A stretch of DNA of 36,837 nt. Source: Bacteroidales bacterium (lineage in GTDB: Bacteria; Bacteroidota; Bacteroidia; Bacteroidales; UBA932). Shown here piece after piece: positions 28,687 through 36,837 of this stretch (position 1 is the first letter of the stretch; each line of letters starts with the position of its first letter). A program made the translations under genes and the position numbers. Below the pieces are notes generated by a model. The model saw only the letters and a list, made by a program, of their open reading frames with translations, was not told where the DNA came from and searched no databases. The stretch lies in the NCBI GenBank assembly GCA_023227835.1, contig JALOCI010000027.1, forward strand, positions 1-36,837, read 5' to 3'.

Positions 28687-29856
28687 TTACTGTTTTTTGA
28701 CAGATGAGAACATTAATCCAACCATCATGATTATAGATGTGAGCACAACAACTTGAATCATTAAAGAATAATTTATCAGAGGAATTTGTTGAGAGGCAGG
28801 AATCGAAAGGACAAGCAATATTGTAATTAGTCCTCTTGGGGCAATAAATAGTAATGGCCTCAAGGGTTGAGACGATATTTTAAGTTGAATGGCCCTGATA
28901 AGAAATATTAAAGAGACAATAATAATAGCCCATGTGAGACTATGAAGATCGAAAATATCTGAGGTTTTGATCAGATAGCCGAAGAGCATGAAAAACAGTG
29001 CTCTGACAAGAAAAGATATCTCAAATACGAACTCCTTGAATTTGTTGATCTCCTTGTCAAGCACATCCGGTCTGAAATATTGCGCCCACTTATATCGGCT
29101 GAGTTTATCCAGATTTCCCAGGAATAATCCGAAAATCATGATAAATATCAGAGAAGGAAGCTTTAATTCGTGGGATATTTCATATACCAGCAATATAACC
29201 AGGATTATGGGAATAAAGCGTATATGGTGCTCCACCTTGCTTAGGAAAAGGGACAGAGCCACCGTTGTTGCAAGAGATATTACAAACATAACCAGTATTT
29301 GCAATCCGAAATTGCCGAAGGCACTAAGGTCGATTACTGCATTAATTGTCATGAAGTTAAAAAACAGAACTCCAAGGATGTCGGAAAGGCTGCTTTCATA
29401 AACCACGGACTCTCTTATCGATTCTGCCGAGGATCTTACACTCGGTATAGCAATTGCACTGCTTATAACACTAAAAGGAATTGCATTGATAAGAGATTGC
29501 TCAAATGGATATCCTTTAAATTTAAAAAGGATAAAGGCAATGGCAAATGCCAGTACCATCATTGATAGTAATGCACCTGTAAACGATTTCCTTACTATTG
29601 CTATTTTTGATTTCTTGAGTTCAAGTTCAAGTGACCCTTCAAGTACAATCAGCACGAGACCGATTGTGCCCAGGCCGGGTAGTATCGGGGTGAGATCCGG
29701 TAGTGAAATGCCGGAAAATTGCGTAATCTGCCTGACACCCCATCCGAGAATTAACAAAAGTACGACAGAAGGTATTTTTGTCTTGGATGCTGAAAGGTCA
29801 AACAGGTAAGCAATCAGCAAAAGCACGCATATAGTAAGTATTACAAGAGCAGACAT
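28687..29856 (-). CDS. Cation:proton antiporter (CPA/NhaP-like)
   Basis: A 389-residue polytopic membrane protein with about 11-12 transmembrane segments. Family features are LLLILGWGVRQITQF near the N-terminus, PGLGTIGLVLIVLEGSLELELKKSKI (about 60-85), AIPFSVISSAIAIPSVRSS (about 124-142), SDILGVLFFNFM with the acidic ion-binding Asp, and the late APRGLITILLVLSIP (about 338-352). These match monovalent cation/H+ antiporters of the Na_H_Exchanger family, which exchange Na+ or K+ for H+ across the inner membrane. No C-terminal TrkA-N or cyclic-nucleotide domain is fused. It is 11 bp after the lipocalin gene and last of a five-gene minus-strand run. Ion specificity cannot be told. Confidence 0.88.
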   Translation of the reverse strand: MSALVILTICVLLLIAYLFDLSASKTKIPSVVLLLILGWGVRQITQFSGISLPDLTPILPGLGTIGLVLIVLEGSLELELKKSKIAIVRKSFTGALLSMMVLAFAIAFILFKFKGYPFEQSLINAIPFSVISSAIAIPSVRSSAESIRESVVYESSLSDILGVLFFNFMTINAVIDLSAFGNFGLQILVMFVISLATTVALSLFLSKVEHHIRFIPIILVILLVYEISHELKLPSLIFIMIFGLFLGNLDKLSRYKWAQYFRPDVLDKEINKFKEFVFEISFLVRALFFMLFGYLIKTSDIFDLHSLTWAIIIVSLIFLIRAIQLKISSQPLRPLLFIAPRGLITILLVLSIPASQQIPLINYSLMIQVVVLTSIIMMVGLMFSSVKKQ

Positions 29857-29867
29857 TCTATCGTTTT

Positions 29868-30389
29868 TTATTTGTCATGAGATACCCAAATTAAGTCACT
29901 TACCTTGTATCCGGCAGCTTCTGCTTTCATTAAAAATTCCTGCCTGATTTCATCCGGAATTGTCTTGTATCTGGATAAAATCCATAAATATTTGAGATTT
30001 TTCCCTGCAATCAGTGCATACCGGTAATCATTGTCAAGGGCTATAACATTATATCCTGAGTAGAAAGGCCCGAAAAAGGAGACTTTCAACATTGCCTTGT
30101 TGCTTTCACCTACAAATTTCGCTTTACCGACAGCCTCTTTCCACTCTTTCTTTGTATAGTTATATCCACTGTTGACCACTTTGATGGATCCGTCAATATT
30201 GATGCTATAATTGGCCTTTGTATTGTTAAGCCCTCTTTCGAAACGAAAATCCATTCGGGCTATCTCATACCAATCGCCCAAATACTTAGACTGGTCAAAT
30301 GGTTCTACGGCTGTCACACCTTCAGGGATAGTGGCACATGAGGAGAGTGATAAAATACAAAGAGCACTGACAAAAAAATATTTTTTCAT
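29868..30389 (-). CDS. blc: Bacterial lipocalin (Blc-like) lipoprotein
   Basis: The 173-residue product has a lipoprotein signal peptide with lipobox LSLSSC (Cys18), so it is lipid-anchored, probably to the outer membrane. The lipocalin motif 1 is YLGDWYEIARMDFRFERGL (about 36-54), followed by ANYSINIDGSIKVVNSGYN, the strand FFGPFYSGYNVIALDNDYRYALIAGKNLKYLWILSR (about 105-140) and a C-terminal helix (PDEIRQEFLMKAEAAGYK). This is the Blc/apolipoprotein D type, which binds fatty acids or lysophospholipids and is linked to envelope stress. Length is normal. It lies 19 bp after the GH78-like gene and 11 bp before the antiporter. Confidence 0.92.
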   Translation of the reverse strand: MKKYFFVSALCILSLSSCATIPEGVTAVEPFDQSKYLGDWYEIARMDFRFERGLNNTKANYSINIDGSIKVVNSGYNYTKKEWKEAVGKAKFVGESNKAMLKVSFFGPFYSGYNVIALDNDYRYALIAGKNLKYLWILSRYKTIPDEIRQEFLMKAEAAGYKVSDLIWVSHDK

Positions 30390-30408
30390 GCTTTTAAATT
30401 TAAGTTAA

Positions 30409-32733
30409 TCACTTGATTGCAGTAAAGTGTAATTTGCCGGATCCTGCTCTGAACTTTATATGTCCGGTCATATTATCCTTTAAACCTATAACAATCTTAT
30501 TGCTGCAAAAGTTTTTATTGCGCCATATTACTTTTCCGTTTGCCTTTATTTCCCTGAATGAGTAATCAGGAATCCCGATTACAGCCTCAGTACCCTCCGG
30601 TATTGAAACATCAAGTTCGAATTTTCCTTTACTATTAATAAATGAACTTGTTATTTCTCCTTTCACACTCTGAATCTTTGCAGATGCCCTCTCTATACCG
30701 GAAGGTCTCGGGATAATCCGTAAAAGAGTATACCCGGGTTCTATTGGTTCAATTCCACACAGATACTGCGAGAGTATGGTAAGGGCACAGCCGCTCCAGG
30801 CATGGTTGACAGTTCCTCCGCCGAACCCTTCTGAACCAATGCCCCAACCTTCAAACAAGGTGGTGTAATCAGGGTTATTAACCATAGGAGAAAATCTCTT
30901 TTTCATCCTTTCGAGGGCATAATCTCCGTATCCCATCTGGAAAAGAGCCTCAAGAATATATTTCTCCATATATGGACTTGCGTGTTCTTCCTTTTTCAGC
31001 ACCTCCAGAATTGCAGGATACTTCTCTTTATCAGCAAGACCGGAGACAACGGCCAAGCCCTGACTTCTGTCATCTGTCTTCCCTCGATATTCCGGGTCTC
31101 GGTACTCTTTGCCGGTCCAGAATTGTCTGTTGAAAGCTGTTTTAAGGTTCTTCATTACTGATCGGTACTCACTGGCATCCTCTTTTCTTCCTATTGCATC
31201 GGCCATGTTTGCACCTCCCTTTAGCGCCATATAATAAAGCGCATTGAAAATAAGGTGAAGGTCTCTGTCCTCTCCCCAGTCTCCCCAGGTCCATTCGCCT
31301 TTGCGGAAAACCACCGTTCCTTGCGGGTTAATCTTCCATACATGAAGATATTTCCTGACACCATCATACAAGTCGCTGATTGCCTCTTTATCACCCGTAT
31401 GCATATAGTAGTTCCAAAATCCATAGTAGCCTATACTGTTAAGCATCTGGCACGGAAGTTCCCTGTTCCAGTTTGCAGAAGGAATCGGAGAGAAGAGTGT
31501 GCTGTCAGCCCTTTGCCAACCTATAAGCTCATACATACCCTTACGGAAAAGTTTATGACTTTCAGTAGAGAGAGAGTAAAACGCCTCTCCTCCTTCGTTA
31601 ACCTCATCCCCCCACCATTGGGCTCTTTCTCTGTCAGGGCAGTCCATATATGTGTCTCTCATGGTTACATACAGAGTCCTTCTGGATTTTTCCCATATTT
31701 TATTTAGAAAATTGTCTGAAGATGAGAAGCTTCCTGAAAATTCTGTATTGTAGCCCGTTTCCCGGTATTTTAAATCAATCACTTTAACTCCCTTAGGAAT
31801 CCTGTAATACATCTTATGTCCGTTAATCCAGCCAAAGCTCTCATACTCCTGTATGCCATCCTTTGTAACATACTCGGCCCTGTTATTCGGAGTACCTCCT
31901 CCGTAAAAGTTGTCGGTACGAAGGTCTATTACATAGCCGGCTGGTGCTTCAACCTTAAGATAGGGTGTAATGTGGATATTTGCAGGAAGAGTGCAGACTA
32001 TTACTGTGTCTTTTGTGGTGAAAAAAGGGAAAGAGGGTTTGGAAGCATAATCAATTAACCCTGAGTTTTTCCATTGAGGGATTGGCCTTATCACAAGCTG
32101 ATTCCATGGTTTCATGGGTGGAAAGCCGAGCTCCCTGGCTCTATCCCATCCTGAAATCTTGTAGAGAGAGTCCTGCCATTTTCCTATATCTTCCCGTGCA
32201 TCAAATCTTATATTCGGTTCCGGCAGCCTGAAGTTGGGAAACGGAAGGGAACAACTTTCGTATGCAGGGTGTACAGTGCTTCTCCAGTTATTATCACTTA
32301 TAATTTCAACTCCCGGGGCATCGCATTGAAACAATAGACCGGCCTTGCCGCTGCTATTGTGCGAAAAACCATCCTTCCCAAAAAACCAGGTAAGAATCGA
32401 TATGGAATTATTCCCTTTTTTTAAGTACGGCGCAATATCAACCTCGTCAAAATATGTGTCATTTGGATTGGGCCCTCTTTTCAGCCCTCCTTCAAAAATT
32501 ACAAGATTTCCGTTTACCCAGAGCCAGTATTTTGTATCAGTTGCAATTCTGGAAACAGCTGATGACGGAGGATTTTCTATCTTAAAATCCCTGCGGAAAC
32601 ACAACCATGTGTTTGTTGCGTTTTGTGCTTTTGGATCGGTTATCCATTTAGCTTTCCACTCCTCTGCGGCATTAAGTTTTCCCGAACAAGAGGCAATTAT
32701 GAGAAACGATAGAAAGTATTTGAGATATTTCAT
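30409..32733 (-). CDS. GH78-like alpha-L-rhamnosidase family enzyme, exported
   Basis: From ATG 32733 the product has 774 residues. The N-terminus MKYLKYFLSFLIIASCSG is a signal peptide with a plausible lipobox (IASC). The region to about 330 is beta-rich (AKWITDPKAQNATNTWLCFRRDF, YWLWVNGNLV, YFDEVDIAPYLKKGNNSISI), as in the accessory domains of GH78. The (alpha/alpha)6 catalytic domain starts around 345 with RRTLYVTMRDTYMDCPDRERAQWWGDEVNEGGEAFYSL, the acidic DRE...GDE signature of the family, and includes NHAWSGCALTILSQYLCGIEP near the end, followed by a beta domain (YTLLRIIPRPSGIERASAKIQSVKGEI). An upstream ATG at 32763 would overlap the SMR gene and add 10 polar residues before the signal peptide; I reject it. 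Substrate (rhamnose or another deoxyhexose) is not certain. Confidence 0.83.
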   Translation of the reverse strand: MKYLKYFLSFLIIASCSGKLNAAEEWKAKWITDPKAQNATNTWLCFRRDFKIENPPSSAVSRIATDTKYWLWVNGNLVIFEGGLKRGPNPNDTYFDEVDIAPYLKKGNNSISILTWFFGKDGFSHNSSGKAGLLFQCDAPGVEIISDNNWRSTVHPAYESCSLPFPNFRLPEPNIRFDAREDIGKWQDSLYKISGWDRARELGFPPMKPWNQLVIRPIPQWKNSGLIDYASKPSFPFFTTKDTVIVCTLPANIHITPYLKVEAPAGYVIDLRTDNFYGGGTPNNRAEYVTKDGIQEYESFGWINGHKMYYRIPKGVKVIDLKYRETGYNTEFSGSFSSSDNFLNKIWEKSRRTLYVTMRDTYMDCPDRERAQWWGDEVNEGGEAFYSLSTESHKLFRKGMYELIGWQRADSTLFSPIPSANWNRELPCQMLNSIGYYGFWNYYMHTGDKEAISDLYDGVRKYLHVWKINPQGTVVFRKGEWTWGDWGEDRDLHLIFNALYYMALKGGANMADAIGRKEDASEYRSVMKNLKTAFNRQFWTGKEYRDPEYRGKTDDRSQGLAVVSGLADKEKYPAILEVLKKEEHASPYMEKYILEALFQMGYGDYALERMKKRFSPMVNNPDYTTLFEGWGIGSEGFGGGTVNHAWSGCALTILSQYLCGIEPIEPGYTLLRIIPRPSGIERASAKIQSVKGEITSSFINSKGKFELDVSIPEGTEAVIGIPDYSFREIKANGKVIWRNKNFCSNKIVIGLKDNMTGHIKFRAGSGKLHFTAIK

Positions 32734-32749
32734 CTTATATTTTGATTTA

Positions 32750-33076
32750 TTATTCTGAGACAAATTTCAGCCCGACGATTGATAAAATAAGAGTTGTCAG
32801 AAAGAAAAGCCTCCAGAATTCAGCCGGTTCACGAAAGAACATAATACCAACTATGACTGTTCCTACTGCTCCGATCCCGGTCCATACTGCATAGGCTGTT
32901 CCTACTGGAAGTGTTTGTACTGCCTTTACCAGCAGAATCATGCTTATTGTAAGAAATATGATAAAACCGATATACCAATATGCTGCATTCATACCGCTTG
33001 CCTCTTTTGCCTTCCCCAGGCAAAAGGCGAATCCGGTCTCACAAAATCCGGCCACTATTAAAATTATCCAGTTCAT
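32750..33076 (-). CDS. Small multidrug resistance (SMR) family transporter, SugE/Gdx-like
   Basis: A 108-residue protein with four transmembrane helices. The essential acidic residue is Glu13 in WIILIVAGFCETGFAF, and the AVWTGIGAVGTVIVGIMFFREP segment (about 63-84) is the SMR signature; the WTGIGAVG form is closer to SugE/Gdx (guanidinium exporters) than to EmrE. SMR proteins work as antiparallel dimers, exchanging protons for cations at the inner membrane. Only one gene is present, so a homodimer is likely. It overlaps the upstream unknown gene by 4 bp and the GH78-like gene starts 16 bp after it. No guanidine riboswitch is visible near the operon start. Confidence 0.9.
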   Translation of the reverse strand: MNWIILIVAGFCETGFAFCLGKAKEASGMNAAYWYIGFIIFLTISMILLVKAVQTLPVGTAYAVWTGIGAVGTVIVGIMFFREPAEFWRLFFLTTLILSIVGLKFVSE

Positions 33077-34110
33077 TTAAGGGATTCGTAGATCTTCCTC
33101 CAGATCAATTCATTATTCATCAATTCCCGTATTTTGCTGTCTGCCAGACGGAACCCCTTTTCACCGGGTTCCTGTTGAAAATGTATTGTGAGCAACCTTG
33201 TGCTTTTTGACAGACCAAGAATTTTCTCAAGTGCAGGGTTGACTTTTACTAAGGTGTCGGCATTCTTGTTGTCATTTATCCTGACAAGCCCGGATACACT
33301 TATTTTATTATCTACGGCAGAAAGAGAGTAGTAGGCAGGGAGCCTCCTCTCTTGCTCCGACATTCTGTCGAGCTCTTTTTTTAAAAGAGCCGGGTAATAC
33401 TCTTCATCTTTTGTTACCATACCCTTTAACTCTTTTTTCATCTCCTCTATTCCCTTTTTTACCTCTTCCGCCGCAACTTTATCCACTTCGAGAAGCTGAC
33501 GGTAAACCCTGTCCATCTCCTCAATATCTTTGGAAATTTTGGTGTCTGTCAATTTTTCGGATTCGGGATAGTCTTTTATAGCTTTAGCAATCATTGCCTT
33601 AAGATACTCTTCCCTGGTTACAGGGACAAAAAGAGGAATATCAAGCTTAGTTAAGATAATAGTCTCATACCTGCTTGCACTGAATTTGGGAAATCCTTGA
33701 AAATACCCGTTCTCAACAGGCTTTATATAGATTCCGTCCACTACAGACATTCCGAAAACGTCAGCAGGATTGTTAATGGAAAAAGTAATACTGGCCCCGG
33801 AAAGGGTCATTCTTCGTCCTTCCTCCTTTATATATGCCGCGAAAGTCAGTTCAAATGATGAGCTAATACCGGAAAACATAGCTTCAAAACCTTTAGGTGG
33901 TGAGATTGCTTTCCATGTAGATATAATTGAGCAAATCTTTTCGATTTCAGACTTCCACGGACCTGACAGCATATTTTTCACTTCACCGCGGCTGTTTGGA
34001 AGAAAGTAAAACTCATCAATCAACACCGGTTCGTCCGAATAAATTTCCTGACTATAAGATGTGAAGGATGCCGTTAACAAGATGATAAAGGCTAAAGCTT
34101 TCCTGTACAT
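33073..34110 (-). CDS. Exported protein of unknown function with helical middle region
   Basis: I do not recognise the family. The 345-residue product has a signal peptide (1-20, ...FTSYSQ-EI), so it is periplasmic or surface-exposed. The first half (about 25-190) appears mixed alpha/beta (MLSGPWKSEIEKICSIISTWKAISPPKGFEAMFSG, ASITFSINNPADVFG, KPVENGYFQGFPKFSASRYETIILTKLDIPLF). The middle (about 190-275) is strongly charged and helical (KISKDIEEMDRVYRQLLEVDKVAAEEVKKGIEEMKKELKG), likely a coiled coil. The end returns to beta strands with GLVRINDNKNADTLVKVNP. It starts the minus-strand run of five genes and overlaps the SMR gene by 4 bp, so the two are translationally coupled. No metal or catalytic motif stands out. 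Confidence 0.7.
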   Translation of the reverse strand: MYRKALAFIILLTASFTSYSQEIYSDEPVLIDEFYFLPNSRGEVKNMLSGPWKSEIEKICSIISTWKAISPPKGFEAMFSGISSSFELTFAAYIKEEGRRMTLSGASITFSINNPADVFGMSVVDGIYIKPVENGYFQGFPKFSASRYETIILTKLDIPLFVPVTREEYLKAMIAKAIKDYPESEKLTDTKISKDIEEMDRVYRQLLEVDKVAAEEVKKGIEEMKKELKGMVTKDEEYYPALLKKELDRMSEQERRLPAYYSLSAVDNKISVSGLVRINDNKNADTLVKVNPALEKILGLSKSTRLLTIHFQQEPGEKGFRLADSKIRELMNNELIWRKIYESLK

Positions 34111-34237
34111 GTGGTTAACTATTTGTTTGATATTATGCGAAATTAGTTATTTCCGGTCACAAAGCAAAGAGCAATCAATAATAACAGGGCTTTTAATTCT
34201 CTTGATAAAGTGTAAAACTGACGATTTACAAAGAACA

Positions 34238-34259
34238 GGGGGACAAAATTTTGTCCCCC
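34238..34259. terminator. 22-bp perfect inverted repeat, possible terminator after the TlpA-like gene
   Basis: Positions 34238-34248 (GGGGGACAAAA) are exactly mirrored by 34249-34259 (TTTTGTCCCCC). It lies 80 bp beyond the stop of the minus-strand TlpA-like gene and 128 bp before the next start. On the minus strand it is followed by TGTTCTTTG, a mediocre T-tract, so a terminator is likely but an operator or repetitive palindromic element is possible. Nothing else is seen in this 229-bp gap. Confidence 0.45.
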
Positions 34260-34339
34260 CTCCAGATCACAATAGATCCTAATTATTTACTAAACTTCCG
34301 CATCTGTCCTTTTTTTGGCAATATTGTGATCAATATCTC

Positions 34340-35500
34340 TTATCTTCCTAGAGCTTTATCAATGGCTTTGGTTATCGCCTCTTCACCTCTGATAAACTTG
34401 GATGAAATTTTGCCCTCTTTATCAATTATGACAAGAAAAGGAATTCCGGAAAACTGATATAGCCTGGAAACTTCAGACCCTGATTTTGGAGCCAATACTT
34501 GAGTCCAAGGCATGTTTTCCTGTGAAAGAGCCTTTTTCCATTCACTCTCACCCTTATCTATTGAAACACTGAGAAACTCAACATCGTTCCGGCTATATTT
34601 CTCGTATACTTTTTTAAGATGAGGGATCTCTGCCCTGCAAGGTCCACACCATGAGGCCCAGAAATCAATCAGAAGAACCTTCCCTTTGAACGATTCCGGT
34701 CCATACATTTTACCATTTACATCCGGACATTCGAAAATGGGAGCTTTGGATCCCACCATCATTTTGGCGGCATTTAAAGCCTCTTCCTCACTCTCTTTTA
34801 TGTAATTCAGGACTGGTTGGTAACCGGGATATTTCATTAACAGGGATTTACATATATTGTCGATTAATTCTTTGTCTTCTTTTTTGTCAAGTAATTTCAA
34901 TGCAGCTACAATGCTTGTCCTGTCACTATACAAACTGGCAATATATCTTATCTGACTCTTCCGTTCAATGTTTAAATAGTCGTATAAACCCTTGATTGCT
35001 TCATTCTTGACACTGTCATTAATGTATTTTGTGGCGTATCCTATTTTCGACAGAGCAATCATACCCTGATAATTCCTGAAATTAATAAAGTTAAGGTGGT
35101 TTATTACCTCGTTCTTAGGACCGCTTTTGATCAAATGAAACGGAGGATTTTTTATCCTGATTCTTGCTGTGTCTTTACCTCTGAAATCAACATTGATATC
35201 CTCATCTTCCGCCCAGAATTGGATCATTTCCCATTTCTTGCAATCAAGGATATATATGCCTGGTTTCTCGACATTAAGTTTGTATTGAAACTTATTATCC
35301 TTATCTATGTCAAATTCTGCTACAGTAACGCGCTCATTCCCCTCTTGCCTGAAAATGCTCATTTTAAACAATGGTTCATTGAACTGTACTGTACCGGTAA
35401 TATTAATCACTTTCCCCTGTGCTGATGACATTTCAGTGGATGACATAAAGCAAAAAAAGCTTATTACAGTCAGAATTATTGTTGATATTTTTTTATTCAT
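34340..35500 (-). CDS. TlpA/ResA-like thiol-disulfide protein with N-terminal DUF4369-type domain
   Basis: From ATG 35500 the product is 386 residues. A signal peptide (about 1-28, MNKKISTIILTVISFFCFMSS...) directs it to the periplasm or outer membrane. Residues about 30-130 form a DUF4369-like beta domain (ITGTVQFNEPLFKMSIFRQEGNERVTVAEFDIDKDNKFQYKLNVEKPGIYILD), and a helical middle region follows. The C-terminal thioredoxin domain (about 245-386) has LLIDFWASWCGPCRAEIPHLKKVYEKY, VEFLSVSIDKGESEWKKAL, the cis-Pro in FSGIPFLVIIDKEGKI and a WCGPC redox pair. It likely reduces periplasmic disulfides, as in cytochrome c maturation or general thiol homeostasis. An ATG at 35533 lies upstream but overlaps the preceding gene and adds polar residues before the signal peptide, so 35500 is preferred; that leaves 4 bp after the upstream gene. 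Confidence 0.9.
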   Translation of the reverse strand: MNKKISTIILTVISFFCFMSSTEMSSAQGKVINITGTVQFNEPLFKMSIFRQEGNERVTVAEFDIDKDNKFQYKLNVEKPGIYILDCKKWEMIQFWAEDEDINVDFRGKDTARIRIKNPPFHLIKSGPKNEVINHLNFINFRNYQGMIALSKIGYATKYINDSVKNEAIKGLYDYLNIERKSQIRYIASLYSDRTSIVAALKLLDKKEDKELIDNICKSLLMKYPGYQPVLNYIKESEEEALNAAKMMVGSKAPIFECPDVNGKMYGPESFKGKVLLIDFWASWCGPCRAEIPHLKKVYEKYSRNDVEFLSVSIDKGESEWKKALSQENMPWTQVLAPKSGSEVSRLYQFSGIPFLVIIDKEGKISSKFIRGEEAITKAIDKALGR

Positions 35501-35504
35501 ACTT

Positions 35505-36837
35505 TTAGTTGTTAGATAATGATTTGTATACACGATTCAGCTCTTTATGGTAATCTACCATACTCATAGCCAACATAACTCCTTTCTTCTCTGCTTCAGC
35601 TTTTCTTCTTGCCTCTTTTGCCTCAAAAAGCGGAATATACTTTTCTAACCATCCTGCTGCATGACTCCTTATTTTTTTATCGGTACACAACCTGTCGATT
35701 TGCATACCCCATGCGAGCATCTCTGTTTCAGAGATGTTTGCAAGACCAGTCTTTTTGATCTTTGTATCAATAATAGATAACAGGGATTTCCAGTTGTGCG
35801 TCTGTATTGCATTGAAAATATTTGCTTTCTCTTCTATGGATTGATAATCCTCAACTTCTTCGTCTTTCATTCTTTTTATGTACTTTTTAAAGCTCTCCTT
35901 ATCGACGGTTGCATTGTCTCCGAAGTCCTGTACATATCGGTTTGCCCCATTTTCCCATATACTTCTTAGTTTTCTGTCAACAACATCTTGCGGATATATA
36001 TTATAGAAATCGGTACGATTCTTATAGACATACTTGAAAAGATCTGAGTCCGGATCTTCCATATATGAGAGGAAGTGCTTAAAATACTCTTTGTTTTTGA
36101 AATTATTTAGGTCGGTAGATTTAAAGAGACCATCAGCAACTTTCTGGGCATCCTTGATCATATTAGCCATCTCAAGGGTTCTGAGGTATTGTAATATGAA
36201 GCTATCATCCCTTTCACCTGAAGAATACCTTTTTTGCATAGCAGAGAGGCCATTTTCGCTCAATCCTTCTTGGCTCTTTCTTAAAAATTCCTCCGCAGGC
36301 ATGCTGCCTACAATCTTGTTTAAAACAGCCTCATTGACATCTATGTATACATATGTGGGAAATGCATTGATGCCGAATATCTCTTTAAGTTTGAGACCTT
36401 CACCCTTCTCCATGTCGAATTTTGCATTGATGAAATTTGTGTTGAAGTATTCAGCCACCTCCGGGCGGGTAAAGACTGTGTTGTTCATCTGCTTGCAAGG
36501 GCCACACCATGTGGTGTAGCAGTCTAGAAAAATCGGTTTGTTCTCCCGCTTAGCCTTTATGACAATATCTTTCCATGTACCTTTTTCGAACTGTATAGAG
36601 CTCTTGTTGAGGGCACTTTTCCCGTATGAAATGAACTCATTAGCTTCACTATAACCTGAAGCTGAATATATTAGTTTTTCGTCGGCACTTATGAAAAGAT
36701 ATGTAGGGTAAGCTTTTGTACCATATTTCTCTGCAAGGTTGGTATGAACTGTGCCAAGGTTCATACTGAGACATATGAAATTCTCATTATAGTAATCGGC
36801 AACCCTGTCTACTGAAAATACATCCTTTACCATGCGT
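35505..36837 (-). CDS. Tandem thioredoxin-fold protein (N-terminus cut by window edge)
   Basis: The frame is open to the window edge, so the start lies outside; 444 codons are visible. Residues from about 85 form a thioredoxin-like domain with IFLDCYTTWCGPCKQMNNTVFTRPEVAEYFNTNFINAKFDMEKGEG and cis-Pro INAFPTYVYID. The first ~75 residues (RMVKDVFSVDRVADYYNENFICLSMNLG...TKAYPTYLFIS) align with the same domain just after its CxxC, so a second thioredoxin domain is cut at the edge directly after its predicted active site. The C-terminal ~220 residues are helical (LSAMQKRYSSGERDDSFILQYLRTLEMANMIKDAQKVADGLF) and repeat-like, possibly a TPR-type scaffold. Probably periplasmic or lipid-anchored, but the signal region is not visible. 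It precedes the TlpA-like gene by 4 bp and is likely cotranscribed with it. Confidence 0.85.
   Translation of the reverse strand, partial: RMVKDVFSVDRVADYYNENFICLSMNLGTVHTNLAEKYGTKAYPTYLFISADEKLIYSASGYSEANEFISYGKSALNKSSIQFEKGTWKDIVIKAKRENKPIFLDCYTTWCGPCKQMNNTVFTRPEVAEYFNTNFINAKFDMEKGEGLKLKEIFGINAFPTYVYIDVNEAVLNKIVGSMPAEEFLRKSQEGLSENGLSAMQKRYSSGERDDSFILQYLRTLEMANMIKDAQKVADGLFKSTDLNNFKNKEYFKHFLSYMEDPDSDLFKYVYKNRTDFYNIYPQDVVDRKLRSIWENGANRYVQDFGDNATVDKESFKKYIKRMKDEEVEDYQSIEEKANIFNAIQTHNWKSLLSIIDTKIKKTGLANISETEMLAWGMQIDRLCTDKKIRSHAAGWLEKYIPLFEAKEARRKAEAEKKGVMLAMSMVDYHKELNRVYKSLSNN

Noticed and set aside
32734..32763. Upstream ATG for the GH78-like gene
   Set aside because: It overlaps the SMR gene and places ten polar residues before the signal peptide.
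35501..35533. Upstream ATG for the TlpA-like gene
   Set aside because: It overlaps the preceding gene's end and precedes the signal peptide with polar residues; ATG 35500 fits better.

Overview
This 36.8-kb window looks like chromosomal DNA of an anaerobic Bacteroidetes, most likely a Bacteroidales member. The signs are GH92 and GH78 glycoside hydrolases, a fused DAHP synthase/chorismate mutase, a Bacteroidetes-type IlvC, DUF4491 and DUF4369/TlpA proteins, and repeated matches to the Bacteroidetes -7 promoter element TAnnTTTG with A-rich leaders in place of Shine-Dalgarno sites. I see no rRNA, tRNA, insertion sequence, phage gene or CRISPR array.

Layout. 1-7.4 kb (minus): a tightly packed run of polyprenyl-phosphate glycosyltransferase, tandem LAB_N membrane protein, ArnT-like GT-C transferase, UDP-glucuronate 4-epimerase, GH92 mannosidase and a truncated UDP-sugar dehydrogenase. 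It reads as a surface-glycan/lipid A decoration cluster, plausibly with galacturonate. 7.4-10.2 kb: OmpA-family protein, Yip1 protein, YjbQ and DUF4491. 10.2-10.5 kb: a non-coding stretch with a hairpin and a degenerate repeat. 10.5-14.0 kb (minus): an operon of APC amino-acid permease, CrcB fluoride channel, DUF190 protein and an orphan ABC substrate-binding protein. 14.1-15.7 kb (plus): DUF134 regulator, NifX-like protein and MBL hydrolase behind a promoter that carries a 20-bp perfect palindrome. 15.7-23.7 kb (plus): ilvD-B-N-C-A-E, the whole route from threonine/pyruvate to isoleucine/valine. 23.7-28.6 kb (minus): pheA, aminotransferase, tyrA, DAHP synthase-chorismate mutase, aroD. 28.7-34.1 kb (minus): unknown exported protein, SMR transporter, GH78-like enzyme, lipocalin and cation/proton antiporter. 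34.3-36.8 kb (minus): two thioredoxin-fold proteins, the second cut by the window edge.

The most striking content is regulatory and mostly outside annotated genes. Both amino-acid operons begin with an unannotated leader peptide followed by mutually exclusive RNA hairpins, as in classical ribosome-mediated attenuation. The ilv leader (45 codons, 16060-16197) is packed with Ile/Val/Leu codons. The aromatic leader (23 codons, GTG start, 28550-28479) contains the run FYFFYFF. Each is followed by an intrinsic terminator directly before the first enzyme gene and by an alternative antiterminator pairing. The two operons converge and their last genes overlap by 4 bases at the stop codons. A degenerate AGTGAAAAGT-type repeat occurs at three places and has entered coding sequence twice: as 21-bp in-frame units in the permease, and as the C-terminal tail of the aminotransferase.

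Functions are inferred from recognised family motifs only; no database search was run.
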